Made by a program: the position numbers and the translations under genes
Shown: in pieces, positions 35,471 to 54,100 of the stretch
How the letters are laid out: each line of letters opens with the position of its first letter
Position numbering within the stretch: the stretch's first letter is position 1
Notes under the pieces: generated by a model
Seen by the model: only the letters and a program-made list of their open reading frames with translations
What the model was told of the DNA's origin: nothing
Databases searched by the model: none
DNA from: Branchiostoma floridae
Taxonomy: Eukaryota > Chordata > Leptocardii > Amphioxiformes > Branchiostomatidae
Assembly (NCBI RefSeq): GCF_000003815.2
Contig: NC_049990.1
Location: 10,142,601 to 10,206,600 of the forward strand
Direction of reading: 5' to 3'
DNA: 64,000 nucleotides

Positions 35471-36497
35471 GATGTCTCTCATACTGCTTCTTAAACAGTC
35501 TGGATGAACAGTGAGGTAGACCACTATGGTCCTTGTGCGTTTTAAGTGTACAGACTGACAACACAGTGGGTTTTGATATTATTATCATTTGTTAGAATGG
35601 CCACAGCTTCACAGCAACATTAATGCCCCCATTACTGGGACATCTTATGGTTGCAAAATATCACATGATCCAACGTAAGCATGAACAAAAGGTCAAAGTG
35701 CTGTGAAAACTGCAAAATATACAATCTTGTGAAGAAACGATGACAATATAACAAATGCCAAGGCATACTGCAACAAAATACATGTATATAGATATCTAAA
35801 TTGGTACCTTTCTTCCTCATCAGAACACAGGGAAAAGATGTCTTGCACAGCAATATGTATAGCATTAACCTGGATCATTTTTGATAACCTCATGATGCAA
35901 AAAAAAAAGTACTCAATGGAACAAGTTTTGATTGTGGTTGAATACAAGTATTCAATAAATCCACCCACTAACTGCTCATATTTTGATACCAACAGTTGCA
36001 GGAAGCCATTCTACATTTGTAGTTGTAACTTTTTTTTCTGAATTTCATTCATCAATTCACTAGGGGCAGATGTTACATACTCATGGTTCGAATTGTTACA
36101 AGTAATCAGCCCGATATGTTTAGAGACTCCCATACAGGCTTGTCTTTTGACATCATCAATACCATGTTGGATTACTACCTGTGTCTGTAAAACACACCAA
36201 GATGCTATAGCTTATACATGTAATTAATCCAATTACCCACCAACATAGTCGCCAGGGAATTAGAACTATGATAATGATGACGTCAAGGAAAAGCCTGTAC
36301 ATGTATATGATTACCACAGGATGTCTGTTTCATTTTCAGTTTTTCTTTCACCCATCTACTTAATTTATAAATAGTCTTTGGAATGCTGTCCAGAGCTGTA
36401 ACTGGCTCCTCTCCCTAAGGGCCGACAATGTTGGGCGAGCCGTATAGAACCATGATTAGATCAGGCTACTATTCCATTATATTACTCCATTATATCT

Positions 36498-36821
36498 CAG
36501 GGATAAACAAGTCCACTAGCCCTATTGTCCAGGGCAAGTGAAAGTGCTGTTCGGGCAAGTGCATGTCCTACCCCACTTGTCCGATCGGGCAAGTAAGATT
36601 TTTCCATTGATTTTAGTTTAATTTTGATATACTTGTTACTTTTTACAGTCATGACATCAAGCAATTGTCTACAGAGAATTCCATTGCTGGAAGTGAAAAT
36701 GCATATACTAGTAACAGTGACATTTGAATTTTGGGCAAGTGAAAAGTTGGTTCGGGCAAGTACATTTTTCATGCGCTTGCCCGATAGGACAAGTGGATTT
36801 TAGAAAACTTGTTCAACCCTG
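36498..36821. repeat. MITE-like repeat with CAGGG...CCCTG ends
   Basis: The ends are inverted: CAGGGATAAACAAGT at the left and ACTTGTTCAACCCTG at the right. The body repeats GGGCAAGTG motifs in both orientations. The same family occurs in reverse orientation at 48255-48548 and as a solo end at 52755-52786. A clear target duplication was not found. It would lie in the TMEM19 3' UTR if that extends to 35.5 kb. Confidence 0.55.
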
Positions 36822-36885
36822 TATCTTCTATATCTATACGGAATCTACAATTTAAGTATGCAAGGCCTAATCCAGAAGTTCATAT

Positions 36886-42138
<5,253 letters not shown>

Positions 42139-42324
42139 CCTCTACCAACGGTGTAGTTGACGAAGTATGACTCAAACACACCCATACGTGACCTACATAC
42201 GCCACTGTGTACACAGCTTGATGTAAGAGCATGTAATGCAGGCTGCCAAACTTCACATTACTAGGGTAATTAATTATGCGACCTTTGACCGTTTAAGGCG
42301 GGAAATACGAAGGCCGCCTTGTAA

Positions 42325-42332
42325 TGACGTCA
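42325..42332. promoter_or_regulatory. Palindromic CRE-type site near the TMEM19 start
   Basis: TGACGTCA, the consensus site for CREB/ATF factors, lies about 190 bases upstream of the TMEM19 ATG, in the expected promoter region. Binding is not shown. Confidence 0.35.
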
Positions 42333-42429
42333 CAGGAGATGTTGGATCGCAAGAATGTATCTTGCATTTCCCCATTTCCAAAATACGTAGAAGAATTTTT
42401 CCCTTTCTAAATCTCCCACACTTCTCTTC

Positions 42430-42752
42430 AGAAGGAAAAGAGCAGACATAATTCTTCTCTACAAGATAACACATGGGTTAGTCACATGCAGAACCAGTAA
42501 CCACTGCAACCTCTGTAGCAGAGTTATGCTCACGCCTAGCCTGGCAACCTCCACAAGAGGCCACTCGTACAAGTACCAGATACAGTGCTCCAAGGGTCCA
42601 AGGGCCAATTTTTACCCAGCAAGAGTGATACCCATGTGGAATAAGCTCTCCGAACAGACGGTGACCAGCAAATCAGTGAACTTGTTCAAATCAAGGTTGT
42701 CGGCTGAGTGGAACTCACACAAGGACCTGTACGAATACGAGTTCTCCTACTG
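42430..42752 (+). mobile_element. Non-LTR retrotransposon C-terminal fragment
   Basis: A frame reading RKRADIILLYKITHGLV, then CNLCSRV, RGHSYKYQIQ, FYPARVIPMWNKLS and VNLFKSRL resembles the C-terminus after RT in CR1/L2-like elements, similar in layout to the end of the element at 39953 but a different family. Only the 3' part is present. A (GGAA)n tract follows directly, possibly grown from its tail. Confidence 0.7.
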
Positions 42753-42769
42753 AACCAGTAGGTTGCAGT

Positions 42770-42836
42770 GAAGAAAGAACGAAGGAAGGAAGGAAGGAAG
42801 GAAGGTAGGAGAGAAGGAAGGAAGGAAGGAAGACCA
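42770..42836 (+). repeat. (GGAA)n microsatellite
   Basis: Interrupted GGAAGGAAGGAAGGAAGGAA runs immediately downstream of the retrotransposon fragment. Confidence 0.85.
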
Positions 42837-43989
42837 GATGCTACAGCCCCGCAGTTTAACTATGTACAGCCTCATTACTCTAACGGGTACCTACTGGCTG
42901 TCGCTCAAGGTGAATACTCAAGGTGAATTAATGTGCTATCGGACTAAACAAAAGATAGAAGTCAGTGTTTCAATTTTGGTGACTTTACATATGTTGAATG
43001 ACCTTCAATCTTTAACCTCCCTTATCTACCTTATCACAATACTCACAAATGCAGCATATGAATGCAACTTTGCTGTGTGGTGAGAACGTTTAATATAAAT
43101 ATATGAACTTTTAAGACAATAGCAGCGTTGACCATGTGCAGTAATTGTTTAAGACATTTGTTCGTGCAATATCTCCCTGCCTCCCTCACTAAATGAACAA
43201 AATGGTTTTGAATCGAAAGATCCAAGAAGGAAAAAAAGGACCAAGTTCCTGTTTCTGTATTAGAAATTGGGAAAATCAGTGAAGGCAAACTGTAATCCTT
43301 GAAATCAACTTTGTCTGGACTTTCCAAGTCTTTGAATAATGCTATATCCTAGCTCCAGTCCGTTCTTTTGAACTGTAGTCTGCCTTAAGTCCTTTGCTTC
43401 CAAGTGTAGCCTGGTTCCAATCTTTTCCTTTCACCATTCTGCTAACATCTCTATTTCTACTTTTCACCTATCTAAATAGCCAAAGCTTGTTTATATGACC
43501 AGCATGTTCATGTAAAAATATACACTGGAACAGTAAAGTCACAAGATTATAAAACAAACTTTAACAAAGGTTTATTTCAACAAGCATCTGATGTATTGCC
43601 AGAAAGTACCTATGTATGAAAACAGGTTTAGTTCTTTCAACAGTATGAGTCACACTGACTATGAGCAATAACACTGGTTAGCTTTCCTTGTGATGACCAG
43701 TAACAATACTCTCCAAGCAGAGGCTGGTGGGAAAAATCGTGACCTTTTCCTTTCATAATTTTTTTTTCGACCGGCCTTCCCGTTAGTACAGTAACAACAT
43801 TTTCGCGTTACTGTATGACTACAAAGTGCACATTAAGTCTATAGGAAAAGAGCTTCTGACCAGTCCAACAAGTAAAAACGTTTTTGTACTGGTACCAGCA
43901 CCAACCCTAGTTATGACTCATAAACCTACAACAGTCTTGAATAAAATCTAATGACGAACAACAACACAGTGTGCAAATTGTGACATGGA

Positions 43990-44795
43990 AGGCTACAACA
44001 TGTAGCCCTCCTCCTCGTCACAATGTCCCTTGAATTCTCCACTTGGGTCCGGATATGCTTTGTTGACTGCCCGAACGACACAAAAAGGAATGACCCTTCG
44101 TACACATATGCTTCCTCCTCGTCCCAGTTGTGGAGCCAAAGAGCACTGTCTGTACACCTGCGCTCTGTCTCTGTAGGCTCGGTTGTCCACTTCAGGGACT
44201 TCTTGAACTTCCAGGGCTTCATCTTCATTTAATATCATCTACGCGAACATCATATGATCACCATCACCGTCATCATAGTAACCATCATCATCTTCTTTTC
44301 TCTCTTCTGAAACCTCGAAATTTGCAACCATTGCTGCCTTCAACACATAACGTTACTTGTTCAGGACGACGACGACGACTCTTCAGTCACACAGCATTGC
44401 ACAGAGGATGTCGCCGCCAACCCTTTCCGTCTCAGCTTCCACCAGGTCGTGACAACACACGCTCTCGCGCCCAGTCTTCATCTGTCTGCATTTCCCGCCG
44501 CATCTACATCAGACGAAGTGATGCAGCCTCCACTTGACGGTCTCTTCGTCGGTCTCGTCCCACTGTCGTTGGCTGACAGCCGCGATAGTCTCCGGTTCAG
44601 CAGGCGGGGAGACAGAAGCCGCAGCCCCCGCTGCCGCCACCACCATTGCCCCCTAGCCTCCCCACTTTCTACTGTCGACGACCTTGAGTGCGAGTGCCTT
44701 GGTTGGAAGTTGTAAGGAACAATATTGTTCGGGTCGAATTCCCAGCGCTCCATGATGATACCTCGAAATTTGTCAGTGCGGTCGGGCCCTAGCAC
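43990..44795 (-). CDS. Possible small gene on the minus strand, structure unresolved
   Basis: Two minus-strand segments have coding-like composition. 44795 downward opens MLGPDRTDKFRGIIMERWEF and continues for 105 codons; in an overlapping frame a segment ending in VSQRQWDETDEETVKWRLHHFV also looks protein-like. 44238-43993 encodes 81 residues with EDEALEVQEVPEVDNRAYRD and an acidic end, FKGHCDEEEGYML; a second frame in the same segment (44228-43926) is open for 100 codons. I cannot settle the frame or the splice junction and recognise no family. Its position, starting about 350 bases from importin-5 in the opposite direction, suits a divergent gene pair. It may instead be non-coding or a degraded copy. 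Confidence 0.3.
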
Positions 44796-45146
44796 GCACG
44801 TGTGCTGCTGGTCTTCTCACCGCCGCCGTGGTTGTAACGTTGATCAAATTTGCATTTCTGACAGATGTCGCTAGATGTCAGTGTTGCAGTGTGAACATCA
44901 AGATCTTGCAAATATTGCAAGAATCGTCCTTTATTTCAGTGGAGGCTGAATGCAGTTTCTTATCACTACAGAGGTCAAGAGGTTTGGTTTTCATTTAGCG
45001 ACGCCCCCGACCTACTTGCGTTAATAGTTCCGTACGCCTTCTGGCTTTCTTGTTTCTCGTGAACACAGTGAGGCATCAAGTTTCCCGCCAAAAGTAAGGT
45101 GAAAGGTCACAGCGCAGGACCGATCGCCGGCCTTTTCTCCAGCAAG
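44796..45146. promoter_or_regulatory. Probable promoter region of importin-5, possibly bidirectional
   Basis: About 350 bases with several CG dinucleotides, no clear TATA box, and CACGTG at about 44799-44804, between the importin-5 ATG and the minus-strand candidate gene. Promoter activity is inferred from position. Confidence 0.4.
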
Positions 45147-48100
45147 ATGGCGGAGCAGGCACAGTTCGAGACTCTGTTGGCCAACTTAATGAGTCATGAC
45201 AACGACGTCAGGAAGCAATCCGAGGTAAGATGAACCCTTCGGTAGAGTCTTAGAATATCTGTGTCTTCTGTAAGTACCAAATCTGCGACTCCTAGTCTGT
45301 AATAGCGGCAAATTTGGCTGGAACATGTGAGGTGGTACCGGCATGGTTCGTCCTGCCCCTAGCGATGCTCATGACTACTCCATGATGTCATTTGTAACAG
45401 GATCTTGCCTCTTCAAAGTACGTTTTCAATGCCACTGTACAGCCAAGGTCGACTGCAGGAGACTGTGAATCTAATAACAAATTTTTTGGACATCCAAGCT
45501 ACTCATATGTAGTTTAATAGTTCATTTTCGAAGCGATGTTGGAACTCACTTCCGGGTTGCGCCATCGCATGGTGGTGGTTGGGTAATCTCCAAGCAGATG
45601 TTGGTGTAATAAAAGATCAGAACTCCGACCGCTGCTCACCCAACATGTGCAGACAGTAGACAGATGTAGACAGGGGTGAGTGGTTGTTGGAGAACCCCGG
45701 CAGTCAGGGAATGTTAAGCAAATGTTACAGTGGTCCTTTCCAAGTTCCCACTAATCTCAGTATCAGCTTGAACACTGGAATCAGGATCTTACTATACTTT
45801 AACAATGTACTGTAAGTCTTGAAATGTTCACTTCAGGGTAGTTTTATTCTCATAGGATTTGCTGTGACATCTCCAAAGTGAATTCATGATGCTACAATTA
45901 CACATTTCCACTGATCTAATAGTGCACTATAGAGTCTACAGAATTGTTTCAACTGCAAACTTAGTAGTACACAGCGAAAAATTCTTCTCCGCTCCTACTG
46001 TGAAATTAGGTCCCAGTGAAATCAAAAGACTTTACAGTATCGTCTTAACACGTTAAACACCAGCATGTGCCAGTATCAACTCCACATGGACCATTCCTAG
46101 ATCTAGTGCCAACATTCCAGCACAATCTAGGTCTTACTCTTACTACTTGTATGATGTCTTACACCTGTCGTGTGGTGTCACTGTTAGTTTTTGCTAGCAG
46201 AGGGAACATAGGCCAGATGCAGAATAGGTATCCATATATAATTGTGCATGATGAACTGAAACTTCTTGCTACACTCTAGATGTGAAATGAACCTAGAAGC
46301 AATGACATCTTGTGAGCTTTCAGAATATTCAGCATGTATTCCTGAGTAAATCAATATTATATCAATACATGCATCACACACCTGTAACCCTCTTACATGG
46401 TAAACAAGAGATTATATTTATAAACCGGATAGTGAGTAAGTGAAAGAAAGTAATGCTGAATTGAGTTGTGCATCTTTACGTGCTCACTATTAGGCATCTC
46501 TCCGTCTCATAGCTTCGTAGGTTATGCTCAATGTTGCAGAATACCAGAAAATCAATGGTTATCTTCATGTAATGTTATTTGTATTGATCTGTGTAGCTTG
46601 GAGGGATAAGGAATGACTAGAGGCACTAGGGAGTTTTCGACATGATATGTGTTACATCCCTTTTCACACCACTGTACCTTTACTAGTAATAGTCTAGTCC
46701 AACACTTACATCACAGTTTGTGTTCTTGGGTCCAGGTTCCAGGAAGCTAATTTGTAAATAAGTCTTTATGTCTTTCATGGTTTTTTTAAAGACGTTAGGT
46801 AAGGCCTTCACAAACATGATTTGTATGATGCTCTCTTTATCGATAAAGAGACAAATTTATGCATTTATAACGTAATACCACAAGAAAAAAATTGTAGTTT
46901 TGCGTTGTTAGTCTTAAAAGGACAAAAATCCTATCAACGGTGATGATACAAGTATAACTCAATATGGACTGTCTTAGCATCCCACTCACTAACTTACTGA
47001 CCTCATTTATGGGATTCAAACCTGACTTCCTTTAAATTTAAGTGAACCTTATGAAAGAAGGAGTATTTCTGATGAGGATGTTTGTTCTGTCCACAGACGA
47101 TGTACGATGGCATCCCGGTGACCAATCGTGCTCAGTTTCTGCTCCAGGCCTCCAGGAATGCCAACGCAGCGCCGGAGGTACGTTATTCTCTTCCTATAAC
47201 CATGTCATTTGGTCCTGAACAGGGTTTGAAATACTGAGTGAAGATGCACTTTTGTGCACCAAAGTTTGGAGTTGTGCAGCTTCATGTGATTTTTGTACAC
47301 TGTGCTTGTACTACGTTGTAGATATTTGTGTAGAGTTACAAGTAAAGGTTGTGCACTTCTATACACTCAGCATATGTTGGATTTTCAATTGTCCGAAAAA
47401 AGTAGCTATTATAGAAGTTGGGTTCATCTCAGTTTTTAAGAGCCTGACACTCTTGACAAGTTTTGATAATATTCCACTTTATTTCATACTTGGATTTTTT
47501 TCTGTCCACCTAAACTATAATTAAGTAAGCTGCGCAGGCGTATATTTGTATCTATTCCCCCTAAATAACTTTTCAGCCCTGCTTCAGCATTCCATTGAAT
47601 ACGTAATTGGATACTTAAGATAAGTATCATAGCTTATATGCCATGTACAAGGATGACACAGTGTGGTACAAAAGTAGGACCAGGAGTTAAATATTCACTT
47701 CTGGCTTTCATTGAGTCACCTACTAGTACTTTATCATTATACACATATTTCTGTCTCACTCTCAGTCTGTGGACACCCATAATTACACTGTCTTATAGAT
47801 CTAGTCATAAGAAAATCAATATGAGGCAAAAATTAGATTGCAAAATTTGGCAACATCCTGAATCTGAATAGGTTGGCTAATGTAACTGTCCTTTGGCACA
47901 ACACACCAGCTTTTGTTTGATATATGCAGCCAGTACTTAGGGACAATGGTATGTCTGTGTGCAGGATACAATGTACACGTTGGAAATCTGCCAGGTACAT
48001 GTACAAGAAAACCATTCTAGGCTCATTGGTGTTCCTCTATATATAGCCTGCTTTGGAGAGTACTAAATTTGCATGCAGTATTTGCTTGATTTGCATTATC

Positions 48101-51100
48101 TGTGCTTGCACAGCTGTGTGGCCCTAGGGCTAAGAAAATGGAGATGGGCACCGTCCTACACATCATATGGTGTAGGGAGGACTCAACATAGCTGAAACAC
48201 TGATTCCTTATAGAAACTCCAAGTAGACAAACAGTCCCATATTGATAACACATAGAAAATCTACTTGCCTGAACTAACTTTTCACTTGTCCAGACATTTA
48301 AATTACATTTGGCTAAGTATATTCAATTCCATCAATGTAATTCTTTTATTATTGGCTCTATTTTTCTGTGTTAACCTATGCTTAATGTTATGACTGTGAA
48401 AGTGAAAGTTAACAAGTATATCAAAATCTCTCTCATGGAAAAATCTTAATTGCCAGGTCGGACAAGTGGGGTAGGTCATGCACTTGCCCAATCAGTACTT
48501 TCACTTACCCTGGACAATCAGGCTAGTGGACGTATCCAAACTTGTTTCATATAGCTTCAGTTACTGTAAATGCGGTGGTTTAATGTTCGCGGTTTTTGCG
48601 GTGGCCGCTTCACCACGAACTTAAAACCACCACGAACATTTTTCCATAGCAGTAAGAAACTACGGTGCATGGTGCTAGCGTGAACTTAAAACCACCGCAA
48701 AAAGTCCTTTTTCCCGCTTCGGTAAAATTAAATCCCGCAAACTTAAATGCATTAGATTACAGTATTTCATCAGTGACTGGAGTCCAACAGGCATTTAACC
48801 AAACTATGAATCGATGTAAATGACATAGTGAACTACTGGTTCTGTGACAGGTGCGTCAGATGGGCGCGGTCCTGCTCCGCCGGCTCCTGACGATGTCGTT
48901 TGAGGAGGCGTGGCCGACCTTCCCGCCCGAGCTGCAGGCCGCCATCAAGACCCAGCTGCTGGCCGGGATCCAGCAGGAGACCACGCCCAACGTCAGGCGC
49001 AAGATCTGTGACGCAACAGCTGAGCTGGCCCGTAATCTCATGGGTGGGTGACAGCACTTCTGTTATCTTCGAACTTACTTGAATTGCAACAGGGACGATA
49101 CTATGTGGCCATTAGGAAGCTAACTAGCTGATAGTGTGATCACATACATATACATATACAGTACAAAAATGAACAAAGCATAAATGTCTTGAAAATTTCC
49201 TAGTATGTATTAGTTTGCAGCTTTTGTGGTTACTTCTTCTCTTTAAACTCAAACTCAAATGCACACATTTTAAAAAGTTCTAAGCAACCTGCAATAGGAT
49301 ATTCTTATAAGATAATATAGGCTTGGTTTATTATGAATCAAAATTTGTGTAAACATTGATACTCAATTTCCTTGTATGGTACATGATCTGGTTCTAGTGA
49401 CAAAGAAAGCAAACTTACAGCAAACACAAAATGATTTTTACTCCACCCCTGTCCTACAGGTGATGATGGTACGAACCACTGGCCAGAAGCGCTGAAGTTC
49501 CTGTTCGAGTGTGCGAGTTCCCAGGACCCCGGCCTGAAGGAGAGCGCTCTCAACATCTTCTGGTCAGTCATTGGTTCATTCAAGTGTCAATCACTCTCAA
49601 ATTTTCCTCCAACATGTCAAGCACAGAGGCCTATCCAAGTTCTATAATCAATGCTCAGTGAAGCATATTGACTTTAAGTTTAAAGTGACAACCAAAGCTG
49701 AAAGTATTGCCTTCTGTGTTCAGTTCTATCCCAGGAATCTTTGGGAACCAGCAGGCCCACTACCTGGAGGTCATCAAGCAGATGCTGTACCAGTGTATGA
49801 CTGACCAGTCCAGTCCACAGGTACAGTGCAGAAACTGTTCCATCTTATATAGTAATGGCATAGGCACCAGTGTTCAGCCACTAATGGTACTAGTTAAATT
49901 GTATACATGTAATGTTACAATTAACATATAACGTTATGACTCATTAGACTGTATGTGATTTCTTTGGACGCAAAACATCAAACAAGACGAATACGTAATT
50001 TCTGACTTTAGATTAATTGTTACACAATACTCCGGTCTGTCCTAAAGATGCTGACTAAAACCCAGTTCTTTCCCATAACAGACTCTCACAGGGATGGAGT
50101 TTTTTTTTCTTTTTTTAAGCACTCTAAGCTCAATATAACCTAAGGGATGATCCCCACATCCTCAATTTACACAGTGCTGCTGGCAGGCTTCAATCAAACC
50201 TCCACATCTAACGTTACATGCAAGCATGTCCAAACCTCACCTAGCGGGGGTACAATAGACGATAAACTGTGCAGGAATCAGTATAGCAGGTACTACAGTC
50301 AGTTCACAAATGTACACTTTTTATACAGGTGCGAAGGTTGGCTGCCAAAGCCACCGCTAATTTCATCCTTGAGAACGAGAATGACGCCACGCTGCAGCGA
50401 CAGTTATCCGATCTCCTTCCCGGGATCCTACAGGTACAATTCTAATTGTTTCACATTGGTTTTTGAAGGGTGTTCATTTTGCGGGGATAGCGCCTAACTT
50501 ACTTACTTAGTTGTTTTACAACACTCTTTTTGCCCCCTTCCCTACAGAGCCTGTCTGAGAGTGCTTCTACCCAAGATGACGACTGTGTCCTGAAGAGTAT
50601 GATTGACCTGGCAGAGAACACACCCAAATATCTACGTCTACAGCTGGACTCTGTGCTCAACATCAACCTTCAGGTAGTGACTTGGGCTGCAGTTCTTATT
50701 CAATCTGCTAGATGTCACTTTTGATGAGATGTAGTCTAAGCCACACATCAGTTACCATTATTTTGGATAATTGCATGTTAACCTCCAGGAAAATTGAAAA
50801 ATTCCAAATTTGAGACACTGTGCCAGCCTTAGCAAAACCTGTACTATATTTCTATACTACAGTTGTTGTTTTTTTCAAAATAGAAAAAAATGGACAGGCA
50901 AATCTGAAAGCAACAAATAAATTTTGTGTGGCCTTATCCAATAGCCAAATGTTGATTTTTGTAAAGATTTGTGAATGGTTACAGGGTGTTTCCAAAATGA
51001 AACACACCTTTGTTGACTGAAAGACAGTGTGGGGCCTACATGTACATTACAGCATGGGGGTCTAAACCTACACTCAAACTATGCTATGCTAGCTACTGGA

Positions 51101-54100
51101 ACCCTTTGACTCTATTTGACTGTCTTGCCCTGTTGTGTGCATCTCAGATCTTGTCCAACTCTGAGCTGCCTGACCAATGGAGACATCTAGGGTTAGAGGT
51201 CATCGTCACGCTGGCTGAGACGGCCCCGGCCATGGTCCGCAAACGTACAAAACTCATTCCTGTCCTGAGTAAGTGAAACGTTTTGTAATAATACAGTCAG
51301 AAATTTCTTCCTTCTTTCAAAACTGTGAACTTTGGAAATTGCTTCAATCCTTTCAAAACTGTGAACTTTTTTTCTGACTTTTGACCTTGACCCCAGTCCC
51401 TCAGGTCATGGCCCTAATGGTTGACCTTGAAGAAGAAGAAGACTGGGCCACTTCTGACGAGGCTGAAGATGAAGATAGTGACAGGTCTGATTTTTTTCAT
51501 TTCTGCTCAATTTTGAAAAAAAAACTTCCAATGCCTTAGGCCATTCTAGTAGTAGTTATTCAAACCATGATCCTATTGTCTTATTTAGGATTGTAGTAGG
51601 GAGTGAAGTCAGGATTGTTTTTTATGTTGTTAGAAAAAAGATCTGATTTGTTATAGTCACAATCATGGCTGTTCCTTGCAAAAGTGCCACCTGTTGGAAC
51701 TGATACAAACTGCATGCAGTACTGTCAGGAGGGGAAATGGACAATGCACTGATGTACCAAAAACTTTTATCCAATCACCAAGTTGATGAATATGAATCAA
51801 GCTAAACGATTATTGTGGGTGTAGCTGCATCTCTATCTTTACAGAAGCATGTTGCTACTTACAGTACGTATCACACAATTGTCTGCGATTGTTGTTTCCA
51901 GTAATGCCATCGCGGGTGAGACAGGGCTGGACAGACTGGCGTGTGGGTTGGGAGGGAAGACAGTCCTGCCCCTCGTGTCCGCTGCACTGCCACAGATGCT
52001 GCAAAATGGTATGGCTTACTTGTAGTATCTTATCATTATAGTGTTGTTGTTGTTGTTGTTGTTGTGGCTATCTGCGTCAACATTCAAATGTCCCTGGAAA
52101 AGTTGTGCTAGTAAAGATATTTTGGACTGTTTCATGATTTATAGATGGTGTCATTCCAAGGCATTCTGTAGACTTGTTTTAAAATCCTACCCAAAGTGAG
52201 ATATATGAGATATCTCTTGTACAGTAGTACATGTACATAGTGTGTATTCAACCTATACTACATTTCTGTTGAAAACAAGGTCAGATATTTCCTAAACCTT
52301 AAGAATGTACCAACCATTTTGCAATGTACTATTGCTAGACTATTTAGAATGGAAGCATTAAAAGAAGCACATATAAATATAGGAGCTAAGATAATGGAAT
52401 CCAGGCTAATCATAGTAGTAGTGCTAGATTTTTAATGTAGACACACACATTGTTCCTATCCCAGCTGACTGGAGATACCGCCATGCCGCCCTGATGGCCA
52501 TCTCAGCCATCGGTGAAGGCTGTCACAACCAGATGCAGGCCCACCTACCCAGTGTGGTGGAGGCCGTACTGCCCTTCCTACAGGACATGGTGGGTTCACA
52601 CAGCCTTGTGTTGTAAACTTGTAACTACTGTAAAATTATTAGATACAGGCACACCTCCCCAGTGTGGTGGAGGCTGTACTGCCCTTCCTACAGGACATGG
52701 TGGGTTCTATCAGCCTCATGTGGTTCCTACTATATAATCCCTTGGTTGTGAAATAATGAATTTTAGAAAACTTGTCCAACCCTGGCAATGGTTTTATTTT
52801 GCATTCATGATTTTTTTTTTTAAATGTGACTGTTACGAAGTTTCCATTTTTTTCCATGTAGAAAATGACAGCTAGATCTAGTAGTATGTTTCTTGTTACT
52901 AACTTTTGTCTGTCCCCCCAGCACCCCAGAGTCAGATATGCAGCCTGTAATGCGCTGGGACAGATGGCCACGGATTTCGCTCCACTCTTCCAGAAGAAGT
53001 TCATTGATAAGGTATGTACATGTTTATGGATATCATAGCCTTTTCTTTTCAATATTTTTGGCTGGGGTAGGAAAACAGAAAAGAGGAAAATGATGATTGT
53101 TGAGAGCTATGAAATGATAGGGGGACACTGTCTGTACATGTACACTGTATTCTGCAGTTGGTTCCTTTTTGTATGCATGTGGTCTAATGTTGAACGCCTA
53201 ATGAAGGGACTAAACTGTGGAATGTGATTGATTGATTGGTGTTGATTGATTGATTGATTAATTGATTGATCTACCCTGCAGGTTATCCGAGGCCTGCTGA
53301 TCGTGTTGGATGACTTCCAGCACCCCCGGGTTCAGGCCCATGCCGGCGCAGCGCTCGTTAATTTCAGCGAGGACTGTCCCAAGAGCCTGCTGCTGCCGTA
53401 TCTGGACCCCATTCTGGCCAAGCTCGAACATGTTCTGAGTGTGAAGATTCAAGAGGTGTGCAGTTTGTTATCACTTGCAAATAGATTTTTATTTGTTTTT
53501 ATTCAGAAGGCACTTCTCCTTTTCTTGAGGCGAGAGCTCTTGAAAGTACAAGGGTTTAACATTGGATTGAATGCTGAACATCCCCTCACATGCTGTAAAA
53601 GATGTAACTTTGTAAGGACTAATAGACTGATCCTATCTGTCCATCACAATTAGCAGTTCAACCAATGGTAGCATGGCAATTAGAGTTTCAACCAATGAGA
53701 GAGCAGCCTTATGTTCAAATATTTGCAATTTTAGGTGTGCACTTTTTGCATTTCTACATTATAACAGGTGGGCAAGGCTATGAGACTAGCCTATGTACTT
53801 TTCAATAGAATGATATTAGCTTCATATACTTTTCGTCCTTTCATGATTTAAGATTGGTTATGTTTCCTCAGGTTCTTGCCAAGGGAACAAAGATCGGGAA
53901 AAATGCAGATGANNNNNNNNNNNNNNNNNNNNNNNNNNNNNNNNNNNNNNNNNNNNNNNNNNNNNNNNNNNNNNNNNNNNNNNNNNNNNNNNNNNNNNNN
54001 NNNNNNNNNNNNNNNNNNNNNNNNNNNNNNNNNNNNNNNNNNNNNNNNNNNNNNNNNNNNNNNNNNNNNNNNNNNNNNNNNNNNNNNNNNNNNNNNNNNN

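Noticed and set aside
42236-42474. Overlapping frames at 42236-42474 as a gene upstream of TMEM19
   Set aside because: No similarity or splice context; the region is better explained as the TMEM19 promoter and the edge of a retrotransposon fragment.
43926-44228. Possible SEM1/DSS1 proteasome-subunit relative on the minus strand
   Set aside because: The NWDEEE segment and acidic patches recall SEM1, but alignment would need several frameshifts and the conserved C-terminus is absent.
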